Shown here: positions 22,199 to 33,578 of the stretch, piece after piece
Layout of the letters: the number at the start of each line of letters is the position of its first letter
How positions within the stretch are numbered: the first letter of the stretch is position 1
From: Rachycentron canadum
Taxonomy: Eukaryota > Chordata > Actinopteri > Carangiformes > Rachycentridae
DNA length: 64,000 nucleotides
Direction of reading: 5' to 3'
Assembly (NCBI GenBank): GCA_038496675.1
Contig: CM076661.1
Location: 11,074,906 to 11,138,905 of the forward strand
Made by a program: the position numbers and the translations under genes
Notes under the pieces: model-generated
The model's database searches: none
Told to the model about the DNA's origin: nothing
Seen by the model: the letters and a program-made list of their open reading frames with translations, nothing else

Positions 22199-22217
22199 GT
22201 GTGTGTGTGTGTGTGTA
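22139..22217. repeat. Compound self-complementary (AT)(AC)(AT)(GT) microsatellite
   Basis: An AT tract leads into ten AC units (22167-22186), six AT units (22187-22198) and nine GT units (22199-22216). The block from 22169 to 22216 equals its own reverse complement, a perfect 48-bp palindrome able to extrude a cruciform. Such blocks arise when a CA repeat is inverted through an AT centre. Confidence 0.9.
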
Positions 22218-22860
22218 TCCCCTTTTTTCCTTTCCTTTCATCCTGTCCAAACCAAATGTATCATGATCCCTGGAATTGGGTAAAAATAGCTCAGGACAGA
22301 TGATATGAGCTATCATGAATCATCAAGATGACCACAGGGATAAAGTCCTAACTTCAGAGAAATTCCTCTCTGAAACAAGGGGAAAAACCTTGTGCCAGTG
22401 ACGTAGCTGCATTACCGAGCATTTCATGACTTGGATCAAACGCATTCCACAATTACCAAGCACATTCTGCATGTGAGCCTGGAACCCGGCTTAGTGACTA
22501 TGAGCATGACATCACCTCTTAGAGTAATGATGATTCAAACACATTCTACTGCAATTGTCTTTCTCCACAAATCAGTAAATCTTCACAAATGTCACCCAGT
22601 GCAGTGTGCCAAATGGCTTTCCCTTTCACATTAGTCTAACTGCAGACATAGAGAAATGTTACCTTCATCAGACACTGATCATTGAGTTCCACAACATTGC
22701 CCCCAAATGCATATGTGCATGTATATATATGAAACCTTTTTCATGAATTGGAAATTTTCCATCGCTGAATTTTCACATGACTAATGGCATATTGTTTTCT
22801 GATGTACAAAGATGGATATGGTGCAAGCAATGCCACTGCATAAATAGGTGAGCCAGACAT

Positions 22861-23240
22861 GATTCATTAATAAACTAACTCTTGCATTTTTCTTTTTGCA
22901 TGTGATGGGTTGCTGTTGGTTTTATCATGGGATTTGCTGCTTGAACTGGCAAATAGCAAGAGCTGTTATAGCTTCAGACGGCTCTGTAATTGATTGAGAT
23001 CCAGGGCCTGTCGTTTCTGGATGGCAGCAGACATGAGCTGTGTGCAGGATAAAGCAAGGGCTGCTGGCTTTGACCCGAGGCCCTGGTAAATTGCAGCTCA
23101 CCTATAAAAATTTCCATGGATGATTAATACAGGAATCATGTCAGCTTATTAGCGCTCAATTCAGCAGCCAGTGGAGGGGTGTGAGCTTGCATGTTAAGAG
23201 CTACCCAAAATAGGACAGCCCAGAATAGCTGGGAAGTCTG
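22861..23240. promoter_or_regulatory. CNE-like block
   Basis: This repeat-free, balanced sequence has several homeodomain and TALE-type strings (GTAATTGATTGAG, GGATGATTAATAC, TTATTAGCGCTC) and no credible exon. The texture matches vertebrate developmental enhancers. Conservation is not measurable here. Confidence 0.25.
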
Positions 23241-24916
23241 GGGCAACAGTGGCTTGTGTATGACTTACGCATACACACACACACACAACATGTAGAACCA
23301 ATCAGAATCTGGTCCACCCTATCCTACCATTTCACTGAGCAGTGAAATGCTTGAATGAAGATGGATAGGATTTCCTGGAATGTAATCCAAAAGAGGCTGC
23401 TGGTCATTGCTGGACCCCATCTTGCTTTCTGTGTATGCTGTCACTTACTCAGCCAGCCAGCTAGTGGTCGACCTAAATGTGATGGGCTTTACGTGCCCTT
23501 GATTCCCCTACAAAGGGAAATTACCAGGGATGCTGAATATGAGCCAGGCATTCGTGGTCATGTCTTGCAAATGTCCAAAGTCAAGGTCTCGGTCACTTTA
23601 GCCTCCTGTCTGTCCCTTCCCCAACTCAACTGATCAATGTCATAGAGCACAGCCCAATCAAAGTGAAATACTCAGGACACGCCTCCTAATAACATATTTG
23701 CAGCCATAAATGTAAAGATTAACGATAACAAATGACCAAGCCAGCCTTATGTATGCCCTGGCACTCTCTCAATGCATGAAATTTCAGGCTAGCCGCTGCT
23801 TGTCTTCAGGTTCATTACCTCCACATGGAAGCATGGGGGGGTTTCAATCATACCACCCCAAAATATAACCCCCATCTAGGACCTAAACAGACCCACTCAC
23901 ACAGACAAATACACACACACACGCACGCAGGCTAACACACCTCCTTCTCTCATAATGAAAACATAGGTTAGGCACACATTAATCAATGCAGACACCAAGT
24001 TCTATGAAATCTAAATGGGGTAAACATCCCCTGAGCATTCATTACAATTTTGTGTCAGGCTACAGGAATGAAATAAAAAATAGAAGAAAAAATACATTAG
24101 TATATTGATCCTAATACTGTTTTTTATCAGCCCTATAACAAATGGGTTGGTGGCAAAACCTTGTGATCTCCTGCATTATAAAAATACTCATGACTGTAGA
24201 CTTACCCTTACAAGAACATATAGAAGTGAGATAGGTCATTTAGTTTAGGTCCACAAATGCAAATCGTGACAAAGTGTAGATATAATTTGAGTGTAGGTTA
24301 CAACCGGCTCGTAAATATTGACACAATAAAGCGTAATACGTGTTGAAATGGAACCTTGTAAAGAAAAGGGGTTGTGACCCTGATTGTAAAGGGAAAATAA
24401 GACGACAAAAGGGCAGATTCCTCCTCATAATAAACGTCACAGCACAGCTCCTTTACGTTTTAGAATAATCACCCCCTTTTAAACATTCGGATATGTTGTT
24501 TTGGGGTTTTAAATCTAAAAAGATTGGTGGCTACAACAGTCATAACTGTCCACTTCTTCACCATTTACTTTATATAAAAGCTTAGCATTTTACATCTTTC
24601 ACCCCTGTAAATATTTCCCCTTCTCTTGACTGTTGCTACAGCATGATGTGTAGATATTAGAAATGCAGGACCTGGGGGTGGGGGATTGATAGGCAGAGGC
24701 TCTCAATACTGTTGCCCTACAACTGAAGAGCTCTTACTCAAATGAGAGGGCTGGTCTGGATGGTTTCCACAGGCCTCTGTGGACCACAGCAGGCCAGAAG
24801 CTGGATAAGAGCATGCTCTGATGTGGCCACACACTCAGAGGGTTGTGAACATCTGGGGTCTGAAACAATCCTGAGTCATCTTGTCTTAAAGGAGAAACTG
24901 TGGCTGATTTAAAAGC

Positions 24917-24918
<2 letters not shown>
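23241..24918. other. Noncoding stretch, nothing recognised
   Basis: No gene is supported. There are short CA runs near 23275 and 23915, and a POU octamer at 24257-24264. The string GTAAACATCCCC at 24021 resembles a miR-30 seed but has no hairpin partner. Confidence 0.6.
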
Positions 24919-25006
<88 letters not shown>

Positions 25007-25040
25007 CGTGCGTGTGTGTGTGTGTGTGCGTGTGTGTGTC
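24919..25040. repeat. Long (GT)n microsatellite
   Basis: About 120 bp of GT are pure for roughly 85 bp and then interspersed with GCGT units. It is the longest uninterrupted dinucleotide array in the window and yields large poly-His/Thr and poly-Cys/Val shadow frames. Confidence 0.97.
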
Positions 25041-25438
25041 TCAGGCCATTTCTGTTGTCTTGTGCAGCGTGTAGACACAGGTAAAGGATTAACATTATAC
25101 TTATACACATGCAGCAGGCATGTGAAACAGATCGAGACATAGCCTCGAATTGAATGCAAATCTCATATTTTCACACACACAACACAGCTAATTCTGCTCG
25201 ATACTGTCAGAAATATGGTCACATCACAGAGAAGAGATTCAGACCAATAAATAAACATCAGTCATGACACAGATTACGCACTTATCATCGCTGCCTGCAG
25301 CCATCAGGAGCCTACGTGAGAGATGGTACCAGTTGCCCTTTACTGTGGTGCAAATTACATGCAGAAGTGGCATGTCAGACATGTGTGACTGTTGGCCTAT
25401 GAATACATAGGCAGTAATCAACATTGTTTAAAATGCTC

Positions 25439-25474
25439 ATTTGCATATGCATGCATCATTAATTCTATGCAAAT
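25439..25474. promoter_or_regulatory. Inverted pair of POU octamers
   Basis: ATTTGCAT (25439-25446) and ATGCAAAT (25467-25474) are exact octamer motifs in opposite orientation. ATATGCATGCATCATTAATT, which adds MORE/PORE-like ATGCAT and TAAT cores, lies between them. POU-homeodomain proteins (OCT1, BRN2, OCT4 class) bind such sites. An enhancer function is inferred. Confidence 0.4.
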
Positions 25475-26853
25475 GAGGCAGTGGGGACTGCACTAGCGTG
25501 ACTCTCCTTGTAACCCAATAGTATAGCTGTCAGAGGAAGGTTACAAAGAGAGGCAAAGTCATTAGTTTGTAACAGTCCTTCCATATAGATTCGGTCCTCC
25601 TCTTGATGATTAATGAATAAGATGTGGAAAAGTAACTTTTCAGTATGCTCTGTTATGTGCTTCTCTATGTCATAATGGCGCATATGCATTGATACACATA
25701 ACAAGGTGCCTGCTGAGATTTAACATTAAGAGGCTGTTGTTAGAAATTTCTGCCATCAATACATATTATACATTATGGAGGAGCATGAGTTTATCCCTCA
25801 GTCCATGGTCATGTTCCTTTTTTTTTTTCAATTATGCATGCCCTACACTACTAAGGAAGCATAATTTATAAGCGATTATTTATTTTCCTTGCGTGATCCA
25901 GAGTGAACACCGTGGGTCAACCTGTTTTGCATTAGACTTCAGATTTCCATACAACACGCCATGGTAGACATACTGTAGTGTCTTGCAATATTTTAGTTTC
26001 ATATCTTTGTAGCCACAACCATGAAAGGCGTAAAAGCATTCACAATTGACTGAAATGCCATGGAGACATTGACATACTTTATAGGAGATACTCAAATAAG
26101 TAAGTGCGTCCTATATGCTCCACATAAGGTTCAAATGGAGGCTAAAATGTTCTCATACTTAGTGAAACAATATAACAATGATACTCTCCATGAACTTCAT
26201 ATGTATAATGCAGGAGAGATGTTTTAATAACAAAAAATACAACATCAATAATGTATTGTGAGAATGGCCTCACTCAAACTGCTCTCACACCTACTACTCC
26301 ACTTACTCCACTGTCTCCTTTCTGCTCTGTAATGAATCAGTCTGGCATTAGGAGGAGTGGTGGTGGTGGGCATGGGGTGTGTGTGTGGGGGGGGCGGTTT
26401 GGGATGTTCCTCAGCAAATATAGATGAGAATGACACCTTCTGGAGTTTGAGAAGTTGAAGAGGCTTCTAATAATGCCGCTCCCCTCCCTTTCCATTCACC
26501 ATGTATCCCTTAGCTGATGCGACGCTTCCGGAGGGGCCCTAAGAAGACACATGATGACAGCCATGCTCAGAGGAAGATGGTAACAAGATGTGATGCATAA
26601 CACATGAGAGAGGCTGGGGTGTCATTACAGAGGGATGAGCAGGCTTCATCAAGCACATCACAAATACATTTTAGATGACACCTCCACTTGTGATGCGCTT
26701 ACTTCAGAGAAAATAACATTTATTACCCTGTTATGTTTATTGGAAATATGCAGATGTATTAGACAGCTGCATAGGGCCCGGGGTGTAGATGAATTACTGA
26801 ATTCCCATTTGTTTTACATAAACTTTTACTTTAAAATACTTTTTCTTTGTTTC

Positions 26854-26871
26854 TTTTTTTTTTTTTTTTTT
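26854..26871. repeat. T18 homopolymer
   Basis: This is a run of about 18 T within a T-rich context. Confidence 0.9.
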
Positions 26872-27192
26872 ACCACAGAATATGGGATATTAGTATTCTG
26901 ATGCTGATAGACTGTCCCTTTTCACTGCTGTGCTCAGAATAAATTTGATATGCCTGAGTGCCTGCAGTAGACTTTGTTTTGCTTCCAAAAAGCGGTTGTT
27001 ATAGACTCAATAAACATCCAAGCCTCACATTCCATTGAGAGAGCATCCCAAAAACTGTCATGATTGCTTTGGAAGAGAGCCTATGAAAAGTTATGCAAAT
27101 TAGCCATTTAGCAGGATGCTCCTCCCAGAGACATAAGGTTGTGGCCAAAACACTAAATCCTTGCAAAGGCAATGTGAATCATATGTTTACAA

Positions 27193-27210
27193 TTTTTTTT
27201 TTTTTTTTTT
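27193..27210. repeat. T18 homopolymer
   Basis: This is an uninterrupted run of T. Confidence 0.9.
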
Positions 27211-28369
27211 CAAGCTGGGTAGTTTTCTTTCTTTAATTCCTAGCACACTCCAATTAAAAGTTTTTCCATGGCTTTTCCAGGAAGGCAATATAAGCATTGG
27301 CAATTAGTTATATCAACATCAAGGAGAAATATTGGCCAACATTTACTTAGTAAAGCATCTACTGCATTATATTTATTTAATTTTTAGTCAGCCTTTTAAG
27401 CAACATGTGTTTGCTCTACTAAATGTAAAGAATTGTCTTTATTAAACACACTTACTACTTTAAGATCCCATAGACCTGTTTATCTAAATTTTTTTAACAT
27501 TGCTCTGGATGAGCCTATTTTTATATTTCCTGTATTCCAGCTCCAGTATTCCCATGCTGAAATCTTCAGGGCTTCCCAGTAGTCTGCAGGGGTGATGCAG
27601 GGAAACAAAAATCTGCTGAGCTATTAAAAGTTCTTATAAAGAAGGGGGATGAGGGGGGAAGGGGGTAATACTGGTTTCCCCTGCTCGCCTGTTAGCTAAT
27701 AAAAATGCTTACATACAATGAGAGAAATACACCAGAGCAGTCAATATTTTATGTAACAGCTCAGGGTGGGCCTGCAGTAGTGAAGGGAGAGAAGCTAGAG
27801 AGGAGATGAAAAATAGATCACATTAATCCAGTGGAGTGATTTACAACAATTATGTCATCCATCTGATAGACAGACAGAGAGAAAAAGAGAGAGAGAAAGA
27901 TCTGGGATTTCACATCTGTTTATGTGGTCATGAGTAAGAAACCAAGACCTGCCACCCAGATCCTCAGGGAAGCCCCCCCCCCCAAAAAAAAATTTGAAAA
28001 AATGAGGAGGAGGAGGGGTCTCGTTCTAGTAAGAGGGAGATAGACTGAGAAAGTGCCACCTAATGTAAATTCAGCAAACCCTGCTTCAAGCCTCTGCCCA
28101 GGCCCCCTTCCCATGTCGCAGTGCTGAGGGTTCGTGGTGCGCTACCACACGCCGCACCATGTCGCCATCCACATTCTCCTTCTCTGCTCAATGTTCCATG
28201 ACAACAAGGTGAGACGGACAGCAGAGGTTAGGCTGAACAGCTGCTTCCTGGGTTGGAAATTCCAGGCATTGAGGGCCATCTGTCTATATGTTCACTGATG
28301 TATATGGGAGCCATCTATCAGGCTGCTAGCCCTGCAGCTGCTGGGGCCGTCACAGCCCAGTCTGCCACC

Positions 28370-28404
28370 CGCCTGCCTGCCTGCCTGCTTGCCTGGCTGG
28401 CTGG
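28370..28404. repeat. (CCTG)n tetranucleotide repeat
   Basis: Four to five CCTG units pass through CTTG into CTGG units. It is imperfect. Confidence 0.75.
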
Positions 28405-28540
28405 TTTCTCCCAGCCTCAACCCCAATACAATGAGAGCTCCTTCTTCACTTTGTGTCACACAGAATGGGCTGATTTGATTAAGTCCTGGGCTCTCATTAT
28501 GTTAGGTAGGGGTGTAGAATTTCAATGATAATCCATAATG

Positions 28541-28700
28541 CATGACCGGGGGTTTTGTTGCCATGGTGACATAAATTCAAGGTTACCAGCTCAGACGCAT
28601 AATTGGGTGCGCATTGAGCGCTGAAGAGGTGCTGTTAAAATTCCCCTCATGAAAGTGGAGCATCAATCATGCTGTCGCAGATTGCAAAGTACTCATAATC
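28541..28700. promoter_or_regulatory. CNE-like block with RFX X-box
   Basis: This compact, repeat-free block begins with an RFX motif. It continues through GCATAATTGGG, GCGCATTGAGCGC (a GCGC inverted pair) and ATCAATCATG strings. It reads as a developmental or ciliary-gene enhancer, but no promoter or exon is visible alongside. Confidence 0.3.
28557..28570 (+). promoter_or_regulatory. RFX X-box
   Basis: GTTGCCATGGTGAC is a two-half palindromic X-box (GTTRCC-AT-GGYRAC type) with one departure from the ideal GGCAAC/GGTAAC half. RFX1-4 proteins bind this 14-bp form and control ciliary and neural genes. I noticed no second full X-box in the window. Confidence 0.45.
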
Positions 28701-29163
28701 AGATGAAATGCTTGGCAGAAAGAAAACGTCACAACAGGACAGGGCTTCCTACTCTTTGAAAACTAATCTAACATTTGAGAATGGACTCTGAGACAGCTTA
28801 ATATATTTTTATTTTTTGTTTTCTTTCAGGCTTTTCCCCCCTCACTCCTTAGAACCTCCTCTTAGGCTTTTTCAGGCTTTTTTTTTTTGTACAGTAAGTT
28901 GGTCTCAGTTCATTTGGCCCTTATCTTGCTCTCCCAGGCAGGAATATACCCCCAGTCTGTACAGCTCCCCCCAAATGATGGAAATCAATTCTCACAAGAG
29001 ATCAGGACCTCTTTGACAAGCAGAGCCTCCAGCTTGAGGCTCATCAGACCCATTTGAACGGCAGACAAAAGCAAAAGATTTCTGCCCCTTGTGCCTTCTC
29101 CTGAAATCCCATTGAAAATCTGCTCATGCCTTCTCCAATCTGCACCACAGTTCTTTTATTGAT

Positions 29164-29167
<4 letters not shown>

Positions 29168-29194
<27 letters not shown>
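29168..29194. repeat. T27 homopolymer
   Basis: An uninterrupted T run is followed directly by GGGGAGGGGG. Confidence 0.9.
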
Positions 29195-29385
29195 GGGGAG
29201 GGGGATCGACAAGGGGATGTGCTCGCTTGGAGGCGTGTGCAGGACGGGAATGGTGTCACTCCCCTGGATAAAACCTTCTCTTTTTTCTTCTCCTCCTCCC
29301 CTTTTACTTCTACTTCTGGCATCACTAACAAGAAAAAATCGAAGAAGTGATGATTAGCTTGAAGCTACTTGTTAGTTGGGGAAAG

Positions 29386-29402
29386 TTTTTTTTTTTTTTT
29401 TT
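29386..29402. repeat. T17 homopolymer
   Basis: This is an uninterrupted T run. Confidence 0.9.
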
Positions 29403-30202
29403 AAACCAGAGCAAAGATTGTCAGGAATAGAACTAAAAGCATGAATTTTTGTAGGTCAGGTTGTTGTAGAATTCAGTGTGTACTAACGGTGGCTGTCTAC
29501 CATGTCTGTCTGTAAGCTGGCCCGTTGTACTATTTCAATCATATGAGCTCAAACCTGAAATATCGCCCGTCCATCAATACAGCACCACTGTAATTCTCCT
29601 ATGGTTAATAACCATAAATCAAATGAGATTCATAAACCATTAAGATGGTGCTTATTATCTCTTACACTAGGTAGTTCAGATATTCATAGCCTGGAGGTAT
29701 GTGCCTTCAAACCAATAATCTGCTCCATCTATGCAATATTTCCCTCTTTTTATCACATGAATTATGCTTTGTGTCATAATTTACTAGAACATTTCTCATC
29801 ACAAGAGTCATACGCTGTACTGAATTCATTTTCACTGCTTGTACACTATACCACCAGGCACCACCTCAACCCAATTCCAGAGTCACTGCCTTCAGTGACA
29901 GGCAGAGTTACAAGGTCAGACATCAGTTACAGAAAGCGGTTCACAGAATGCGGCAGGAATCGTTGTTTTGGAGCAGGGAAGTGCAGAGCCTATCTTTAGG
30001 ACAGGTACATGAAAAATTGATGCAGTTTACTTTAACTCAAGTGAAAGTCTACTCTTTTTAAAAGGAGGCAACAAACACATAAAGGAGTTTCAGCAGTGCT
30101 CAAGCATCAAATTAAGGCCCTACAAGAAGACATCTGTGTATGCCAGTCATGGCTCACCTTCAAAGGCCCCTGTGTACAACTATAGACGCCATTTTGTTTC
30201 AG

Positions 30203-30409
30203 ACTACAAAGGAAAACAGGTTATTAAGAGGAAGGCTCTAAAAAATGGAAAGACAGACTTTCCTTTTCAAGTACAATTTTCCCCTGCTACTGTATTTGCC
30301 ACCTATCATTCTGATGAGCGCGCTGCTTTAAAGCGACTCGGCGGGGTTCCTGCTGAAGATCTGAATCAAGTTTTTAATGAGCCCCGTCATTCTCGCGCTG
30401 CTGTCACAG
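30203..30409 (+). other. Candidate cryptic exon in a CpG-rich block
   Basis: A polypyrimidine acceptor (ATTTTGTTTCAG, ending 30202) precedes 207 bases, a multiple of three. These end at CACAG followed by GTGCGA, an acceptable donor (GT at 30410-30411). One frame stays open throughout, from 30136 to 30447. The peptide is basic at first (GKQVIKRKALKNGK) and matches no family that I know. The second half is unusually rich in CpG for this window. It may be a real small exon, a conserved noncoding element with a chance frame, or coincidence. Confidence 0.15.
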
Positions 30410-30447
30410 GTGCGAATCTGCTGATGCCGAAGCTCTGTGCGCCTTAA

Positions 30448-31479
30448 CACGGGCCTTTCCCAGTCAATTAATGAGTATAAGGTATTCACACAAACCAGCG
30501 CACCACAGCCATGCACTGTGTAGCTTTGTTTTCCCACTGTCACTCTCTTCTGTCTTGAAATCGGTGGTTTTGGGATGACGACACTGAGGCCTCTCACCCA
30601 AGGAAATGCACTCAGTGTTTTCATCAGGTAGTTACAACTTTCATTTCTTCTCTAGTCACTGCCATGAACTTAGAGGCTGAATTCACTTGATTTCCAGCTG
30701 TTCAATGGCCCTTGCTTCACATCCCCCTAATGATTCTTGCATGAATCCCTTATGAGCGCATCATAACTTTAAATTTAATCTTTTACATTAAGTTGTTTGT
30801 CTTTGGGATTCGGGGATTTTTTGGGCAGTCCAGGGATCCCTCCATTGTGTATGTGCGTGTGTGTGTGTGAATATGTGTATCTATGAGCAAGACAGAGAGA
30901 GAGAGGGTGTGTGAGAGAGGAAGGAAGCCTGTAATTCCCTGTCCTCCGCATGAACCCTTCATACTGTCCCATATGTTATATTCACCCATTTCACTAGTCA
31001 AACTGCTGATGTGTGGCTTGTATGCAGAGCAAACATGTGTTCAAAATGTGTGTCAGTATTGCTACGCAGTGACCTGACCCCAACATGTATTTATGTGCAT
31101 GTGCAGTACCATGTTTTATTCTGAATATAAGCAATATGTAACTAGACTGACACTGCTTAGAGGACTCAAGATTACCCACGCAGAAACAAGTAAACCAATA
31201 GAAGTGCAGTTGTAGAATTAGAGGCAAAGGAGGAAGGAAGCAGAAAGGGAGAAGAGGGGGACGAGGGGAGGGCAAGAGAGAGAACAGAAGGAATGTATTG
31301 GTCAAGCACACAGTGTCAACAAAGCGGTGTAAAGACTTGTCACTCTTGGTCACTGCGCTCACTGCTCGGCGACTGAAGAGGAATGCGCTGGTCATTCACA
31401 CCCCAGAATAGGCAGTGCTCCTTTGCCCCTTCCTCCCTGTGCACCACCATTGTATCAGCAAGAACATTGTTTGGGAGAT
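30448..31479. other. Noncoding stretch
   Basis: No gene is supported. There are GT and GA runs at 30848-30920 and a purine-rich tract with a quadruplex motif near 31247. Confidence 0.6.
31247..31272 (+). other. G-quadruplex-forming motif
   Basis: The G-runs at 31247-31249, 31256-31260, 31265-31268 and 31270-31272 have loops of 6, 4 and 1 bases and fit the canonical quadruplex pattern. Confidence 0.55.
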
Positions 31480-31950
31480 TTCTTTGTCCCTTTAGATTTT
31501 TGGAGGTCCCTTTTCAGGACATCCACCGAGACCCCCTGTGCAGTCAGGCCATTGCTGCTCCCCAAACAGCTGTCTGGGATCAAGCTGAAGTCACTCTAAG
31601 CTGGCTCCCATTTGAGCGAATGCATTACAGATGTTTATCCTTCAGAATTAGACTGCTGGCGAGCTAGCTGTAGGGAGGATGATAATGCAGACTTCTATCT
31701 GGCTGACTTGGTGTGGTTATGTATTTCTGTATTGGGGTCTTACACCAAGCTGACCCCTGGTAAAGATTTCTCTGTTCAGCCCATTTCCAATGTGATTGAA
31801 TTCAGTCCCAGCTTAGGGGCCATAATAAGCCCTTTCCAATGCTCCACCAAGCAGATCTCCAATGCACAAACTGTGGCCTCCCCCATTGTAATGTTTACAA
31901 GGTCAAGGTTGCAGGGTCAGTGTTTCTGGCTTAGTTAAATTGGCATGCTC
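31480..31950. promoter_or_regulatory. CNE-like block with nuclear-receptor motif
   Basis: About 470 bp are free of simple repeats, with low stop density (a 108-codon frame at 31612-31938 without recognisable domains). The string ACAAGGTCA at 31908-31916 fits the extended half-site of ERR/SF-1-class receptors, with AGGGTCA nearby. The block is likely conserved noncoding DNA. The frame may be chance. Confidence 0.25.
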
Positions 31951-33578
31951 TTTTTTTGGTAATGGATTACTGACTTGGTGATGGCTTGATGCTTAGTGTC
32001 ACTTTTATCAAGGGCAGGAGAATAATATGGGGACAAGCTGAGGATTTAAGGCCAAACGCAGACAATTGGAGCATCTCAATAGATATCGAACACACAGTGG
32101 TTGGGATTTGCATAACCTGGTCGGAGGCAGATAGGATATAAAAACACTCTCTTGGACCTGACAGTCTAAAGGATCATTTGAGTGATTTATGCAGGAAATT
32201 GTATTTGCGAAGCAAGGGAGATAATTTAATAAAGCAAGGCCTGGCCTAGTCCTCAAGAACAGGGGGCTCTTTGCTGAAAAATGATACAGCCTCCTGTCTG
32301 AGGGGATGGCAGATAACGAAGGCCAATATTTACTGTGGATTTGTGCTCCTTCTATTTCCTGTCTTAGTCTTACTATTATCTTGCCTAGTTTCCTGAAATG
32401 AGCAAACATATTATATGCATACATATAAATGTTTAATATATGCAAATGTAACCTGTTTCATTTCCTTTATGCAAATGTTGTATCATTATTATTAACAAAA
32501 CTGACGAGAATATCAGTGAATCACAAGGCGGCTTTAACTACAGTGGTGAATAATCACACTATTACAGAGAGGAAAGAAAGCACGAAGAATCCAGATAAGT
32601 TCATGTATTTCAGGCTCATAACATCAATCCTTAACAGATAATTAGGTCTTTTATTCAAAACGTTTCTTTTCAGAACAGCGTGGCAAGAGATGTGTCTTCC
32701 AAACACATTCTGGTTAAAAGACAACAGTCACATCACGGAAGACGAGTAGAAGCGTGTGAGGGATGCTGACCTCTGTTCACATTGCAGCATGAACCTGGAT
32801 GAAATGGATGGTGCCTGAGCTGGAGTGTTGAGTGCTTTGAGACCTTGTCTTTATTGCATGTAAACAAGTGTGAAGAGCCATATAAATATATCTCCTCAGT
32901 CCAATAACTGATATATTTTCACTAAGTACACTGCTTCACCTCATTAGTGTGCAGCTGAGCTGTAGCTTTGCCCTTGCATCAACCCACCACATGCGTCTTT
33001 GCATGCAGGCGTACATACAAGGCCCTTCCTGATATTGTAAGTATGGAGACGGAGTTGGTCCCAGTTAATGTTGCATGTCAGTAGAGTAAGGGTCTCTCTT
33101 TCTCTCCTTCTGCAGTAGGTCTGTTAATGTTTAGAGTCAGGAGGCCCAGGGGACTCTAAATCCCTCGGACACAAAGAGCCTCTGTGTGCTGGCGAGGTCA
33201 CATCTGCCCAATGACTCTGTGTGCATATAGGGAGCACTCTATAGGCCATCAGAGGGGCCTGCTGCAACTGCCCCACTTCCATAATACTACACTGTGTGCA
33301 CTACGCTGGCCAGCGGGCTTGATAGAGCTTGACATTTCACCACACGCACATTAAACTTGCTGTCACGTCACCCCATTTTCCACAGGATGCTAGGAGAAAT
33401 GTAACATCATAAAACGCCCAGCTTCTGAAGTACATAAGCGTAATGAAGCACTGGGATAAAAACTGGGATAAAATTAGTGTTTTGACCATAATGTTGCACT
33501 GATACCGCTGACAATAAAGGATTCCACCATTACTATGTCATTGCTGGCATTAAAGAGTGTCTGCAGACGATTATCTTA
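31951..33578. other. Noncoding stretch with octamer pair
   Basis: No gene is supported. The block at 32040-32345 is CNE-like and contains an octamer at 32106-32113. A tandem pair of octamers lies at 32440 and 32469. The remainder is ordinary AT-rich sequence. Confidence 0.55.
32440..32476 (+). promoter_or_regulatory. Tandem POU octamers
   Basis: ATGCAAAT occurs at 32440-32447 and again in the same orientation at 32469-32476, 29 bp apart start to start. This is roughly three helical turns, so both face the same side of DNA. Confidence 0.35.

Larger units (their letters stand above)
21016..22860. other. Noncoding stretch
   Basis: No gene is supported. A 144-codon frame at 20986-21420 is unrecognisable. 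The stretch holds a T tract at 21508-21535 and a compound AT/AC/GT palindrome at 22139-22217. Confidence 0.6.
25041..28540. other. Noncoding stretch with POU-motif cluster
   Basis: No gene is supported. The stretch holds octamers at 25154, 25439, 25467 and 27093, T tracts at 26854-26871 and 27193-27210, a C-run/A-run junction near 27966-27990 and a CCTG repeat at 28370-28404. The sequence at 26600-26820 and 27020-27130 is CNE-like. Confidence 0.55.
28701..30135. other. Noncoding stretch
   Basis: No gene is supported. There are T tracts at 29168-29194 and 29386-29402. A 132-codon frame at 29601-29999 has no recognisable domain. Confidence 0.6.

Noticed and set aside
24015..24035. GTAAACATCCCC string resembling the miR-30 5-prime end
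   Set aside because: The match breaks after the seed region and no complementary arm lies within 100 bases to form a precursor.
24734..25159. Poly-His/Thr and poly-Cys/Val frames over dinucleotide repeats (also at 913, 6997, 16967, 41511, 50443, 50893 and 56013)
   Set aside because: These are translations of CA/GT microsatellites, not genes.
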